Below are positions 24,421-37,868 of a stretch of DNA of 64,000 nt, piece by piece; within the stretch, counting starts at the first letter, position 1; each line of letters starts with the position of its first letter. The position numbers and the translations under genes are program-made. The stretch covers positions 83,526,925 through 83,590,924 of the forward strand of contig CM038225.1 in assembly GCA_021442155.1 (NCBI GenBank), given 5' to 3'. The DNA comes from Cymbidium sinense (Eukaryota; Streptophyta; Magnoliopsida; Asparagales; Orchidaceae). The notes under the pieces were generated by a model. That model had not been told where the DNA came from. It saw only the letters and a list, made by a program, of their open reading frames with translations, and did no database searches.

Positions 24421-26166
24421 TTAGAATTATCTAAACTTTTAATTTATATCCTTATTCCCTTATCTAGCCTCCTTCAAACAGAGAATAGATGTCTATTTAT
24501 AGGTTTTAAAAGTGGTATTTTAGTTATTTATGCAAAAATCACAAATCACTCAATTAGATGGCTAGAAGGGACCCTCCTTGATTTTGTAGCTTTTTTTGAA
24601 TGTCAATTATATTAATGTTGTAGGAATTAGGTGATCTTGAGTTTATTGGATTCAACTCATCGAAACACTCAATTTGATTATAAGCATGTATGATTTAAAG
24701 ATTATTTGATCCTATAACTATGTACTAAAAATTTCAACTATTGTTCAAGTGCTTATTTGGGTTAATTTAGAGCAGAATTGAATCACTTATGCTCTCAAGA
24801 TGTTTTCTTTGCCTATAAATTGTTAAAATCAAAGGTTTGATGGTTCTAAATTTGTTTCTAGAAGCATCTAATTCAAACATTACATCAAAATACATCAATC
24901 AACTAGATTTATATGCTATGCATTTTCTTTTACTATGCCCCTTTTATATAATACAATGAAAGTCTCTTCCTAATTAAGTAACTAACTAAAGAAAGATCCC
25001 CTTTTTTCTCCAACAATTTGGTCATAAATTATTTTGATTAATCATGTGGTTAGTTATAGTTATTCACAAGGACTTAAAAAAATAAAATCTAATACAAACT
25101 TTATGGTGATAGGTTTATTGTTGTATTAATGTTAAATTATCATTTTAAAGGCTTTTTAAAAATCAATTTGCAGTATGGGTTATCTCAAACTTTGATAAAT
25201 TCATTCCATACTCTAAAGTTTATATAATAAAAATATAAAAATATTAATGCTTATTTTGTAGATACAATCTTAAATTTTAAAAAATATTTATGCCCTTAAG
25301 TTTTTATTTTATAAATAAATATTAAGAAAGATGAAGGCATTCATAAGAATGTTAAAAATATATATATTTTTTCTTAGAAATTTTAAGTGTTATAAATTCA
25401 TACATACAATCCACCCCACATGCCATCTTTGACCTAAGCTTGGCGGGAGAGATAAGGCTTTCAACCAAAGAGGTTAAATATTGGTTGCAAAATAATAATA
25501 AATTTTACAAATACATAAAATATGTATATTCTTATAATAATGATATAAAAATTATAAAATAATTAATTTTTGAAAAAGACTTGAATTATATTATCAAGGT
25601 TGAGATACAATATTTTTTGGAGGTTGAAGATGAAGAAAATATTATATTTATTAATTTTTTAAAATTATTATAGATAATTATTATAGGCTATTAGTATCAA
25701 GTGTTCGAATGGCAAATAGTAAATACTCTAATGAAATATAATCTTTCCAATTAATTACATAATAAAAATAATGATAACATTGATATAATTTATTGTTAGA
25801 TCTTGAGTTAATATTTCCTCAATATTCCCTCACAAGATGTGGCTTTTATTGAGGAAACCAATCTTAGACTGAAGAAGGTGGAATCATGAATTGGAAATTG
25901 TTTTGTTGTGGATGTTTGTTAGTTGATTATCAATGGAGGCATGTAATATTGTTAAAGAACCATAAACCACCTTTTCATGATGAAAAGATAAATAAGGTGA
26001 ATATGCTTCATTTAGAGTGGAAGACTAGGTTGACATAGACATAAGTTACTCTTAGATTATCACATGAAATATGTGAGAATATGAGGGTTATATGAAGTTC
26101 AAAGAGAAAATTAACAAACCAATGTATTTCAGCTATTACAAAGGTGATCACATGTTATTCAGCCTC
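24421..26166. other. AT-rich spacer, no gene recognised
   Basis: Stops in all frames. A stretch at 25800-25900 (ttcctcaatattccctcacaa and following) has the flavour of plant retroelement leader sequence but no coding motif or LTR could be tied to it. Confidence 0.5.
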
Positions 26167-28829
26167 TATCATGTTTATTTTTGGATGGTTCATGGGACAC
26201 CACGTATATCATAGGAGGTACTTATTGAAGTGATCAGGTGTGACATTAAAGTGTGATGTATTATCTCGAAAGATAGAAACATCATCCTACAATGGACTTA
26301 ATCACCTAATAAGGATTCCTAAGGTATGATGGGTCTTCGTATATACCAGAGATTCTTTCCCTACTTTATATTGAAAAGTAAAGTAGGATTTATTTTATGT
26401 CGGGTTCTATAGTTCCTTATAGAGGCAAGCCTACGATAGTTAATCATATCATGGAAATGAGATTTCCTAAAAAAACTCTCGATTAAAGTAGTTAATCATT
26501 ATATCAAAAGATTTCAAGGTTAAGACTTTAAAAAGATTATTTTTTTGGAAAATCAAATGGGATTGTTCAATTGGAAGACTTATTTTAAGAATCCAAAGAA
26601 AATACGTAGGAAATGCTCATGATACTAGGAAGCCTAGTGAGCACTCTAACCTATCCTATGGTGAGGCTTTATATATTTTAAAATGAGAGGTTTTATTTTG
26701 TTTGAGTTGAAATTTTATTAGATTGCTAGGGCTACTAATCTAGCAACACAAGGTTACTAAAATGCCTAAAAGGTAAAGATTTATGCTTGTAGCCTAAGGA
26801 AAATAAGCAACCTTGGATCTTAAATCTAGGGAGATTCAACATAAGTTAAAAGCATGACCTAAATCTAAGTAGAAAGGGAACATAAGGATCGACATCTACA
26901 AGTGAGGATGAACTGTCCAACTCTTCTAGACTTATAACCGCCTAGAGTGGTTGCCAGCTAACTCCTCCTACGATTGAAAGCCATGTAGTCGGTCTTATGA
27001 AATTAGAAGATGGCTTGGCTATTATTTAATTTGAAGGAAACTAAGGTTCTAAACCCACTCCTTAAGAGACTAGAGTATGAGTGGTATGAGCATATAACTC
27101 AATCTAAATGCAAAATCTTACAATTTTTATTTCATTTTGACATAATATTTTGGACAAAGACTTGGGGTATTTATGCCTAAATGTATGATGAAATTTGATT
27201 GTTTGCTAAATAAAAAGAGAAAGTGGGTGAATCTCCTCCATAAGAGGTTGCTTTTATAGGTCAAGTATCCCTAAAGTGCAAGAATGGAGGCCCTCATTTT
27301 GCAAGAGTGATAGAAGATTCCATGCATGATGTGAGATAAATAACATACAGCTAAGGGGTTACTAAATCTTTTAATTATCTTGATTATAATCTAAACTTTA
27401 AGATAAGATTATGAGTTGTCCTAAATATTAGTTATGAGTTATTAATTAGGGTAGAAAAATTAATTTTTATCTTAAGAGCCAACTGGATCTAGGTCACACA
27501 TTCAATCATCAAATTTAAGAAACTATGAAGAAGATGCAATTCTATTGTGAAATTTAAATGTAACATCAATCAAACATGAATAAATTTTGTAAAAAAATAA
27601 AAGGCTGATGTGGCTAGGTACTGCCGTACACCCCAAAAAAGAGAAAAAATTGGGTAGCCAAGTTCTACCCATATACAACCCAGAATATAAAAGAATAATT
27701 ACAATTTAGGATTGAATACATGTTATGGGGGTCTTCATTTTTCATTTCTCCTTTCTTCTTCTTCCTTCTCTTAATTTGCTTCAAGACATCACAGGGCACC
27801 CCAGGACTAAGCCTTCTAGCCACTACTCATCATAATCCCCATAGCACTAATCCTAATTCCTATAGAAAAATTATATTTTATGGGAAAATTAAATTTAACT
27901 ACACCTGCAAAATAAATATTAGCTAAACATACATACAATCTCAAGCAATTTTATTTCATAATTTGGACTTAGTACCTTACACATGGGTAGCCAAGCTCAC
28001 CTATCCTAATATGGATGAAGCTTAGGGACATAAAAAACTTGCAAGTAGAACCTTTATATTTATTTTTGAATAACCCCTTAAGTACAATCCCCTATAAAAG
28101 ATAATATTATACTAATAGTGGCCTAACATCTAGTCTACGAGTCATACACCTTAACATCCAATCTAAAATATTATATCAAAAAATAAAATATACATCACAC
28201 ATACACCATCCTAACTTAGGACTAGAAGCGGTGGCTTAATTCTAATGTGTGTTAAGGCTTTGTTGTATGTCTTAGCTGAGCATTTGAATTATGATTCTCT
28301 AAATTTGGAAATTATTTAAGTTAACATGAAGGTTGGTTTCATTTCAAGTTGTTTAGATGATTTACAAATTTTAATTTGTGTTTTACTTTATTTCATTTGG
28401 TTTACACTTAGCATCTAAGTGTTTTAAAGAGAGGAAAGAGGCTTACCCTCTTTCATCCATACCTTAAGCCACTTTCTAAAGCACATTCTTATGATTTAGT
28501 ATTCTTTAGTGAATGGCTTATTAAATATATTATTAATATTAAATTTAGGTTAATCTTAAAGAATCCTATTCAACATGGAAGGCATCTTAAGATTAATGTA
28601 GTTGAATTGCAATCACATAGCATAGGTTGAACCATCCCTTTTCATCACTTATAACATGCATATGATTTAACACTTAGCATACCTATACATACAATATATT
28701 TTGGCATACTTAAATGATGAATGAATACATATATTTGGTGATTATATTTTTTTGATTGAGTTATTTATATATGTAAATTAATGATGTATTCAAATTATAA
28801 TAAAAATATACATATGAATGAAATTAAAT

Positions 28830-29530
<701 letters not shown>

Positions 29531-30621
29531 TCATTCATACCTATGTAAATTTATATGTGAATATAAGAAAGAGAGCTTCACATCCACATGCTTAAGCTAT
29601 AAACACATGCATGCCCTATGCATTTATAACTACTATCACTCCAAATATTGTTATCCATTTATAAACTTTGGAAAATAAGTTTGAATTTATTAGTGATAAT
29701 AGCCACACATATAATTAAGCCAATACATGCAAGCTTACACAAATAAATTTCATTTGATTCATTTTAATTTGAAAACATGAATACATGGGATCACATATCA
29801 TAAAACATTTAAAGTGAGTAAAAGGAATAGCTAAACACAACCATATGATTCATTCAACTACACTAATTCCTAAGGACAATCACATTAAATTGAATTATTT
29901 AAAAGAAACCTAAGCTTTGTATTAATTATTAATTTTTTATTATTTTTGATTAAGCTCAAAAAGGAGAGATCATTTGTTATTTTAACCCCATTCCCGTGTT
30001 GGTGATCTTAATTTGTTTAAGGAAAGATAATTAGTTGACTTTTATGATTTAATTAAGTTAAACCATTAAACAAATCATTCAATTACCCTTTCCTACGCTT
30101 CTTTAATTTGATTAATCATTTAATCATGAGCCACAAATGACATGAACATAAGAAAAATAAAAGTGCAATGCTCCTAAAGTGCTTAATGCAATTGGCTCAT
30201 AATTAAGGATTAATTATGTACTTTTATGATTTTCTAACACTTATGAGTTAATCATAATTTCCTTAAGGGTCTTTATGTTATTGAACACATAAAGAGGAAT
30301 CCTTAATTTCATTGTTGATTATTTGATGTGATTAGCACTTTAATTTGATCTGATTTGTCCATTAATTAATTAATTAATTTCCTAATTAATTCATGGTTTA
30401 ATTAACTCTCTTTTAATTGATTGAATTTGGCAAAGTAATTAAGAAAGAAGTCCTAATCACTCTCCCTCATCATCTCCCTGTTTACTAATGATTAATGAGC
30501 TTAAATTAATTAATTTTACTATTTGGAATTATAATTAATGATTAATTTGACTAAGAGAGTAATTATGGATTGAATTTCTAATTTCCCTTATTACATAGCC
30601 AATAAATCCCAACAAAATCAT

Positions 30622-30640
30622 GGGAGGCAGAGGTCATCCC
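30622..30640 (-). promoter_or_regulatory. Conserved motif, LTR B copy
   Basis: gggaggcagaggtcatccc, identical over 19 bases to the copy in LTR D (42357-42378) and to that in E at 49568. Confidence 0.5.
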
Positions 30641-31068
30641 ATTAAATCATCATACCAAACTTGGGATTAATTACCCAAGTACTTAAGACTTAATCAAGTT
30701 AATTAAAAACATTCAAACCCTAATTAAGCCTTAATCACTATTCAAAATTAAATGAAAATTGCTTAAGGAAAATATGGGAGATGTACTATCTCACCGTCAT
30801 CTAAGATGATCGGGAGATTAATCACATGATTCTATAAGATGAAAATCGAATGAATCTAGTGGATTAATCATGGCCCTCCATTTTCATGCGTGTCTGATAT
30901 CCCCCCGATGGATGGAAGACATCATTTTCCTCGCTTTCGAGCTTGTCGAGCTGAGGCGTTAATAAAATATTCATGGAGGGGATCTAGAGGGATCATATGG
31001 TGGGATTCATACGCATTCACAATTTCTTTTGCAAAGGCCTAAAAAATTTAAGAAAATATCAGTTTTCC

Positions 31069-31084
31069 AAAATTTACCTCGCCG
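31069..31084 (-). promoter_or_regulatory. Predicted 5' splice donor, LTR B
   Basis: On the minus strand: CTCCGGCGAG|GTAAATTTTG. The same position in LTR D reads CTCTGGTGAG|GTAATTTTG, in C CTCGTGAG|GTATG, in F GATGAG|GTATGAG. It fits the plant donor consensus AG|GTAAG fairly well. Confidence 0.5.
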
Positions 31085-33569
31085 GAGCTCAGGACCGACA
31101 GCTATCCAACTGAGGTAGCTTCTTCTTAAAGAGACGAATCCCTGCTGAGAAGATGTCACCTTGACTTATCACCGGTAGCTCTGTGGACCAACTGTCACTA
31201 GAAAACTCATCAGAGTTAGGCTTGGAGTGGTCTTTGATGCTCGAATTACTTGGGAGAAGATTCATTTTGCCTCACCAGAGCTTAGTGAATGTGTGGGTGA
31301 AGTTAATTTGAACTTGGTTGAGGATTGGTAGAGTTGGACAGAGTTATGCCTTGTCCTATTTTGGGTATGGTGTTTCTGGCGAGGGGGGAGGCTTAGGAGA
31401 GATTGGGAAATGTTGACCTCACTTTTAGAGTGAGCTCTTAACATCCTCATCATAGATCTCAGACTCTTATAGACACTAAGAGTTCCTTAGTCTTAAGACA
31501 CTTCTAGTGATTAGGTGAACACTTAACCTAACCCTAGAGACTTAGAAGAGTTAGCGATAGAAATAGGTTGTGCCTTAGGGATTTAGGAGGACTTGCCTAC
31601 CCTATAGCTTAAACCCAATCCTTGCTTCCTTCTTTCAAACCAAACCTTAAATTCAAATCCAATTTTTGAAATCAAATCCAACTATCAAATGATTGCAACC
31701 CATGATTAAATTTAAACTCCAAATCCCTTCCTAAGCCTTTTGATTTTATCCTATTCACTTAGCCTTAACCAAATTCAAATCAATCCCAATTCAATTTATT
31801 TTCTCAAATATCAATTCAATCTTAAATCAAATTCTAAATCATAAATCAATTCCAAACTCCAGGTGATTGAAGCTCATAATCAAATTCAAATTCCAAAATC
31901 ACTTTAAGCCATATGAACCACCTTCATATGCTTAGACAAAACCCCCTTTAAACCAAATAAAACTTAATTGATTTCTTTATAAATCAATCATTCCTTCATT
32001 CATATTCATAAATATAAATGAAATATAAATTCAAATGACAAAAACCAAACTCAAATCAAATCAAATTCCCAATTTTAGCCCTTTTAGCCAAATTCTTGAA
32101 CTTGGCTAAATGATATCCAAATCAATTCAAAACTTATGGATTCCTTCATGATTAAATCTTTCTACAATCATTGACCCAAATATAAATATAAACCACCATT
32201 ATCAAACCGAACCCAAGTCAACCCAAGTCAAATCTAAGCTGACCCTTTTGGCTTGAAATTGCCATGTGAACCAAAACCCATTTGGCTCCAAACCACTTAC
32301 AATTGGATTTATATTTCAATCCTAGGCTCATGTGTGAGTTCAACTAAACTTGTTCAAGCCATGATCAAGCCAATTAACCCACTTAGGCTCACTTGATCCA
32401 AAGTGGCCTATAGAAACCTTTTTGAGCCAAGTTCTAATCTAACCCAAATTGGATTGAACTAAGCCCCTCTAAACCTCACAACATAACTAACAACCACCCT
32501 AGGGTGATCAATTACCTTAAATTGGGTCAAACTAAGTCAAACCTAGCCTTTGACCAAGTCAACATTTAGCCCAAATGAAACTCAAACTAGCCAAAATCCA
32601 CCATTTTCCAAATTGATTAAAATAATTAATTCAAACCAAATCATAATCAATGATTGAACATGACCAAACCCTCTTGAGCCAAACCAAGCCTAATCGGCCA
32701 TTTGTCCCAAGTTGACCCAAATTGGCCTAAAAAGCCAAAATAGGTCAAATCACAATCTAATCTAAATTGATTGCAACCAATGGCTAAAGTTCATCCCAAA
32801 TTGATTATTGAACTTGACCAAAATCATAATTGAGCCCAATTTGACCCATTGGTCAACATGACCCAACCTAGCCCAAATTAACCTAAAGGGTCAAATTGGC
32901 CAAAATCTAAATTAAATTCAAATTGACCCATTTGACCTATATGAACCCAAATGAGCCATAATCAAATCCAAAGCATATTGAACCAAACCAATGACACCAA
33001 TACACTCTAATTGGTCATGTGAACTTGACCCAACCCTTGGTTTGACTCAATTTGACCAATTGGTCAACTTGACCCAACCTAACCTAATTTGACCTAAAAA
33101 GGTCAAATCATGCCAAATCAAACCATGTAAACTTCAAACCATTTAAAATTTGGGCTAACCTACTTTTGACCTATTTCAAATCTGCCCAAACCAAACACAT
33201 AGCTAAATGACCACTTTGCCCTTGGGTTTAGGGCATTTCATGAGATAAGACACATGCATATTTGGTCATTTTCTCCCCTTGGCCACTTGGCACCCATTCA
33301 TAGGTCCACTTAGGCACCAAGTACCATGGCTCACCTGACCCAAAGATGGTTGGGTTGGCCATGACTCATGGAGAAGTGAAATCACTTCTCCATTTCCATT
33401 GGAGCATTTCAAACCACCAAGGACACCCACTACTCCCATGACAACCACCTCCTACCCTTCCTCCACTCATGTAAGGACAAATGGAATGATTCCCTGCCCA
33501 AATCAAGCTCCCCATCTCAGCCATTGATCCACCAAGTTGAAACCATCACCATTGTCGAAGCAGAAGGAC

Positions 33570-33581
33570 GGGGTATACCCC
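33570..33581 (+). promoter_or_regulatory. Palindromic TATA element, LTR C
   Basis: GGGGTATACCCC is a perfect 12-bp palindrome about 2.16 kb from the LTR start and about 400 nt before the splice donor at 33975. Equivalent elements occur at 43432, 50684 and 56618. Likely the core promoter of the LTR; transcription was not shown. Confidence 0.55.
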
Positions 33582-33599
33582 CATCATTCTCACTCAAAA

Positions 33600-33975
33600 T
33601 CACAGACAAACACTCGATTCAACCTTAATAGCCAAGAAATGAAAACCTAGAGCCTCCCCTTGCATTTCTTGAGCTCCCCAAAATCTCAATTTCTAGTTTT
33701 ACATGAAATCAAAATAAGGGAGAAACCAGTGATTCCCATTTCCCCATTTCGCAACCAAAGTGCAATTAATTTTGCACATACCATCCTTGGACCTAGACAA
33801 GCCAAAATGAATCATTTCCCATGGCGGGTAGAGTTCGATCAAGGCCGATTGCTTACGTCATGGTTGGTCTTCGAGCAAACTACACCAAATCAAGGCTCGT
33901 GTAGCTCAACAGGGCTTCATTTATACCAAACAAAGCTTCCTCAATTGTTGAAACTACCAGTTACAAGCTCGTGAG
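33600..33975 (+). other. Putative spliced leader exon, LTR C
   Basis: A more GC-balanced, C/A/T-rich stretch between the TATA palindrome and the donor GTGAG|GTATG (33971-33980). It holds a 104-codon open frame (33660-33974) whose stop overlaps the donor, but the frames at the same place in D and E give unrelated peptides, so a protein product is not supported. Confidence 0.45.
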
Positions 33976-34380
33976 GTATGCCATTAAAACTGATCATTAG
34001 CTCAAAATAAGTTTGTCTTTTATGCAAAAAACTTGTGTTTTGTGTGATTTCCACCATTAGATGTGTTTGTTATACTTTCTCGAAGGTGTGGGATCAATTT
34101 CATCTCCATCCAAGCTCGAGTGAGCTCAGATCGAGCGACAATCGATGGACGGTATCCATCGCTTGCTGCTCGGGAGAGATAGATCATGGATCATCCATTT
34201 CGTGTGACCATAATGAACAATCTTGATCCAATGACGTGTATAACCTCTCTTTTTCCCTTCAGAATCATGCGTTTAATCATGACCATTCGATCTTAGATCA
34301 GATGACCCATGGAGTTACCGCGTCCATCGCCATCTTAGTCAGTCTTTGGATGTGAAAACTTAAATAGCCACTCCCTTCTG

Positions 34381-34416
34381 CCACATGGAAAGCGAGCCAT
34401 GTCAGCCGCCATGTGG
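34381..34416. promoter_or_regulatory. Inverted repeat of decayed G-boxes, LTR C
   Basis: CCACATGG (34381-34388) and CCATGTGG (34409-34416) are exact reverse complements. They correspond to the CCACGTGG pair of LTR E after CpG loss on one or the other strand. Confidence 0.5.
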
Positions 34417-34680
34417 CCTGATGGGATTAAGGCTTTAATTAGGCCTAATTAATCCATTTTTAAGCGTAAAACTTCTAAAAATTATAACTAATCCTAGAAA
34501 AATCTAGAAAATACAAACTTGGTCTCATTTTAAAGATATTTTAGAGTAAAATCTAGAAAAATTATTATTAATTGATTTTGAACAGTGATTTTGGCTTAAT
34601 AAAGTTTAATTAAAAATTTATTTAGCTTAATTATTCATTATTTAATCACCCAATTAATCTCCAACTTTTTGTGGATGTTT

Positions 34681-34700
34681 GAGATGACCTCTACCTCCCC
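34681..34700 (+). promoter_or_regulatory. Conserved motif, LTR C copy
   Basis: gagatgacctctacctcccc, the reverse complement of the motif in the neighbouring LTRs, as expected for an inverted copy. Confidence 0.5.
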
Positions 34701-36129
34701 CATTTTTTTGGGATTTTATTGGTTGCTTAATTAGGAAAATCAATTGATTAAGCTTTACTCACTTTCTTAATTTAATTAGTGAAAATTAGTGAATGAACAA
34801 TAGTTTAATTAATTATTTAAGCCTAATTACCTCTGTTGAACAATAAGGGAGCTTAGGGAATGTGGTTGGGATACTTTCCCTAATTCATTTCCAAAGTTTT
34901 CTTCACTTTTTGGTTGATTAGTTAATGATTAATGAGGTAATTAATTGCTTAATTAATTAATTAATCTCCAAGATAAAGATCAGAGCCTAATTGAGTGTTT
35001 GAAGTGACATAAGGGTTAAGGATTGAGGCCTTGTCCTTGATCCCTTTCCCCAAGTTAATTTCATCATTCTAATCAAAATATAATCAAAGAATTCAATCAA
35101 TTAATTAATAAGCTTGATTAACTCAATCTAAAATTCACTTCATACCTAAGCAACCTTTAATTAATCTTGGGAAGCTCTTTGGGTGTTCAATAATCCAAAG
35201 TGGGAGATAATGAAATTATGGTTAGCTCACATGTGTGAGAAAACCATAAAGTAGTTGAGTGAGATCCCTTAAACCTAATTAGCTATTAATCATGAGCCAA
35301 TTGCATTAGACCCATTTCATTTCTTAAGAGCATTACAAATTTACTTTTCATGTGATTGCATATCATATTGGCTCATTATTAATTAGTTAATTAACTTAAG
35401 TTGATGTAGGTAAGGGTTAATTAATTGGCTTAATTCAAACCCTAACCTAATTAAACCATAAAATCAACTTAATTACTTCTTCATTAAACAAAATTAACTC
35501 ACACATGGGGAATGGGATTAGGATTAGCAAACCTATTTCATTTCCTAAATCAAATCAAACTCAAAATTAAAAATGTCATTAAAGAACTTCATTTATTTTA
35601 AATAGCCTTATTTAGTATGATTGTTCTTAGGAATTAATTGGAATGAATGAGATAATGTGCTTATGTTCCTTTATTTCTTTCCAATCATGTTAAATGTTGT
35701 TTGCCATTCATAATCATGCATTCATTTCTTTTAAAATTAACTAAATGAAATAATTTCTTTTATGTCAAATTACATGTGTTGATTTAAATTAAAAATTGGT
35801 GTGACTATTATTACTATTAAATCAAAAGTTATCTTCAAAAGCCTATAAATCAATTATAATATATAGAGTGATGTTAATTACAAATATCTATAAGTTTGCA
35901 TGTGTTGATAATATAAGATATGCAATATGAAGATTTTTTTTACCTTATATGGATTTGCATAGGATTTATAAATGTATAGTTCATTTGAAAAGAACAAAAT
36001 ATTTTTTGAAATCAACTTCTATGAATCTCCATGCTAAGATTTAGGAAGAATTTCATATCACATATATAAATCATATAATCAAATCAAGTATGACTTCTTA
36101 CATGACTTCTCAATATTATGGTTTTTTTT

Positions 36130-36620
36130 GTACATCCATATCTATATAGGAAAAGTGGTATATTTGTTTGGACATCCCGGGGCTGCGAGGCTTTAAGTAG
36201 CCCTCTTGTACCCCGGTTTAGAACAATGGCACTGTACTCACTTAAAACTCTTATACATAAGTATGTATGATATGACCAATGAATAAGAATCATAAATCAA
36301 ATAAATCAAATACAAAATTTGCATGGGTTTTCTATCCTTATAGTTGCTTATACATCCATATGTATATAAGAAAAGTGGTATATTAGTCTGGACATCCTGG
36401 TGCTGTGAGGCTTTGAGTAGCCCTAAGTAGGTCTTATACCTTACACCCTTGGTGTAGAACAATGGCACCGTACTCACTTAAAACTCTTATACATATGTAT
36501 GTATGATGTGACCAATGAATAAGAATCATAATCAAATAAATCAAATATAACTTTTGCATAGGTTTTCCTATCCTTATAGTTGTTTATACATCTATATGTA
36601 TCTAAGAAAATCATAAATCC
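36130..36620. repeat. LTR C subrepeats, period ~220 bp, truncated
   Basis: gacatcccgg (36171) and gacatcctgg (36391) mark two units, each with aaaagtggtatatt before and gtagccct..aacaatggcac after. A third unit starts at about 36590 (catctatatgtatctaagaaa) and is cut off at the internal deletion near 36615. Confidence 0.75.
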
Positions 36621-37240
36621 TTACCTATTAGGCATTTCCATGATCTTATGTTGATGGATTATAAGCCCTAACAATCTAATAAAATTTTAACTCAAATAAA
36701 TAAATCTCCTCAATTTCAAATATATAAAGCCTAACTATAGGATAGATTGGAGTGCTCATAGGCTTCCTAGTATCATGAGCACTCCCTACTCATCTCCTTT
36801 GGTTTCGATAATAACTCATTCCTTTTTGATCCATCCCACTTGATTTTCTAAAACACAACCAATTCATTGATAGTCCTATCTTTGAATTCTTTGGAGACAA
36901 CAATTGCCTACTTTAATCGAGAGTATTCTTAAGTAATTCACTTTCCTTAAGATGTAATTAACTATGCTAGGCTTGCTCCCATAGGGAACTTTAGAACTCG
37001 ATCAAAATAAACCCTTCTTTATTCATCCATGTAAAGTAAGAGAAAATCTATGATATATTTGAGGACTCATCATGCCTTAAGAGTCCTTATTAGGTGATTA
37101 GGTTCATTATAGGTAGTGACTTCTATCTTTCGAGATAACATACTATTCCACAATGTCATATCTGATCACCTCAATAAGTACATCCTCAGATCTATGTGGT
37201 GTCCTCCCCCCATACACATGAATTGAAAATAAACACCATA

Positions 37241-37868
37241 TGATATCAATGGGGAGAGTCATCTTAGGGTGCTCGAGCTCTGAGACTACTCAATGTGTTG
37301 ATTCAAAATGGAATGAGGGGAATTATACCTCCTCCCTCAAATCGGATGACTTGGGTTGAATCTGCCTTGAGCAGTCATCTGGCCAATACAGTGGCCCTAG
37401 CATGGCGTGTCCTATCTCTGCTTGATGAGCCAATGAGGGGAGGTGGGTTAACTTACCTCCCTTGACCTAGGGCTGACCCAACTAGCCTTGGGTCAGGCTA
37501 GCCAAAAGCAAAGCATCCAAACTAAACTTTGGGTGGTTAAGTGAGAAAGTGGAGGTTTGACCTCCAAAAAATGGATTTTGTCTATGTGGAGGATTTTGTT
37601 CCAATGGGTAATGGTTCAATTTAGGTTTAATTTGGGCCGACCCAAGGTGACCTAAGGATTGGTCATGCCAAGTTTCACTAGGTTTGGGCTTGGTTTGAAT
37701 GGGTTTGGATCAATTTGACCCATGTAGGTCAAATTGGGCTTGGGTCGAGTCGATCAATTGGTCAAATTTGGTCAAATTAAGGCTTGAGACAAGTTTAAAT
37801 GATATTTGGGATGTTTTAGTTTAATTGATTTAATTTGGTTTGGATTTGATTTTGACCCATTTGGATTC
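37241..37868 (-). mobile_element. LTR B, second part
   Basis: Resumes with 'caatggggagagtcatcttagg', which matches 'aaatggggatgactctaggaag' at 50584 in LTR E, then gaggggaattatacctcctccctc (37317, TATA-type), and 'ggtcaattg..ggtcaaatt' text. It stops in 'gattttgacccatttggattc', which in LTR D (44.1 kb) continues 'aaataggtcaaatggg'. Here LTR D begins instead, so the rest of B should lie beyond the window. Confidence 0.75.
37439..37460. promoter_or_regulatory. GC-armed palindrome, LTR B
   Basis: GGAGGT..GTTAAC..ACCTCC: perfect arms around the palindrome GTTAAC. It matches the palindrome at 13494 in LTR A. Confidence 0.45.

Larger units (their letters stand above)
31411..37240 (+). mobile_element. 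LTR C: inverted copy nested in LTR B
   Basis: Begins TGTTGACCTCACTTTTAGAG and ends AAAATAAACACCATA, that is, the family LTR in its sense orientation on the plus strand. Landmarks appear in reverse order to the neighbours: 'cttagggatttaggaggacttgcc' (31.57 kb), the TATA palindrome (33570), splice donor (33975), decayed G-boxes (34382-34415), gagatgacctctacctcccc (34681), subrepeats (36.1-36.6 kb), and 'ggtgattaggttcatt' with gcttgctcccatagggaact (about 36.97-37.1 kb). About 2.1 kb present in D (roughly 38.49-40.62 kb) is missing at about 36615. LTR B resumes directly after it. No convincing target duplication was found (ggaaa versus tgata). Confidence 0.8.

Noticed and set aside
25800..26100. 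Possible copia-type retroelement leader
   Set aside because: Only a vague resemblance of a short phrase; no LTR, primer site or coding motif.
33660..33974. 104-codon frame in LTR C, and the 78-codon frame at 50417-50650 in LTR E
   Set aside because: They lie at the same place of the LTR but encode peptides that share only a short PISPF piece; no conserved protein and no domain.
31406..37245. Target duplication for LTR C
   Set aside because: ggaaa on the left and tgata (or tatga) on the right do not match; the insertion is called from sequence continuity of LTR B only.
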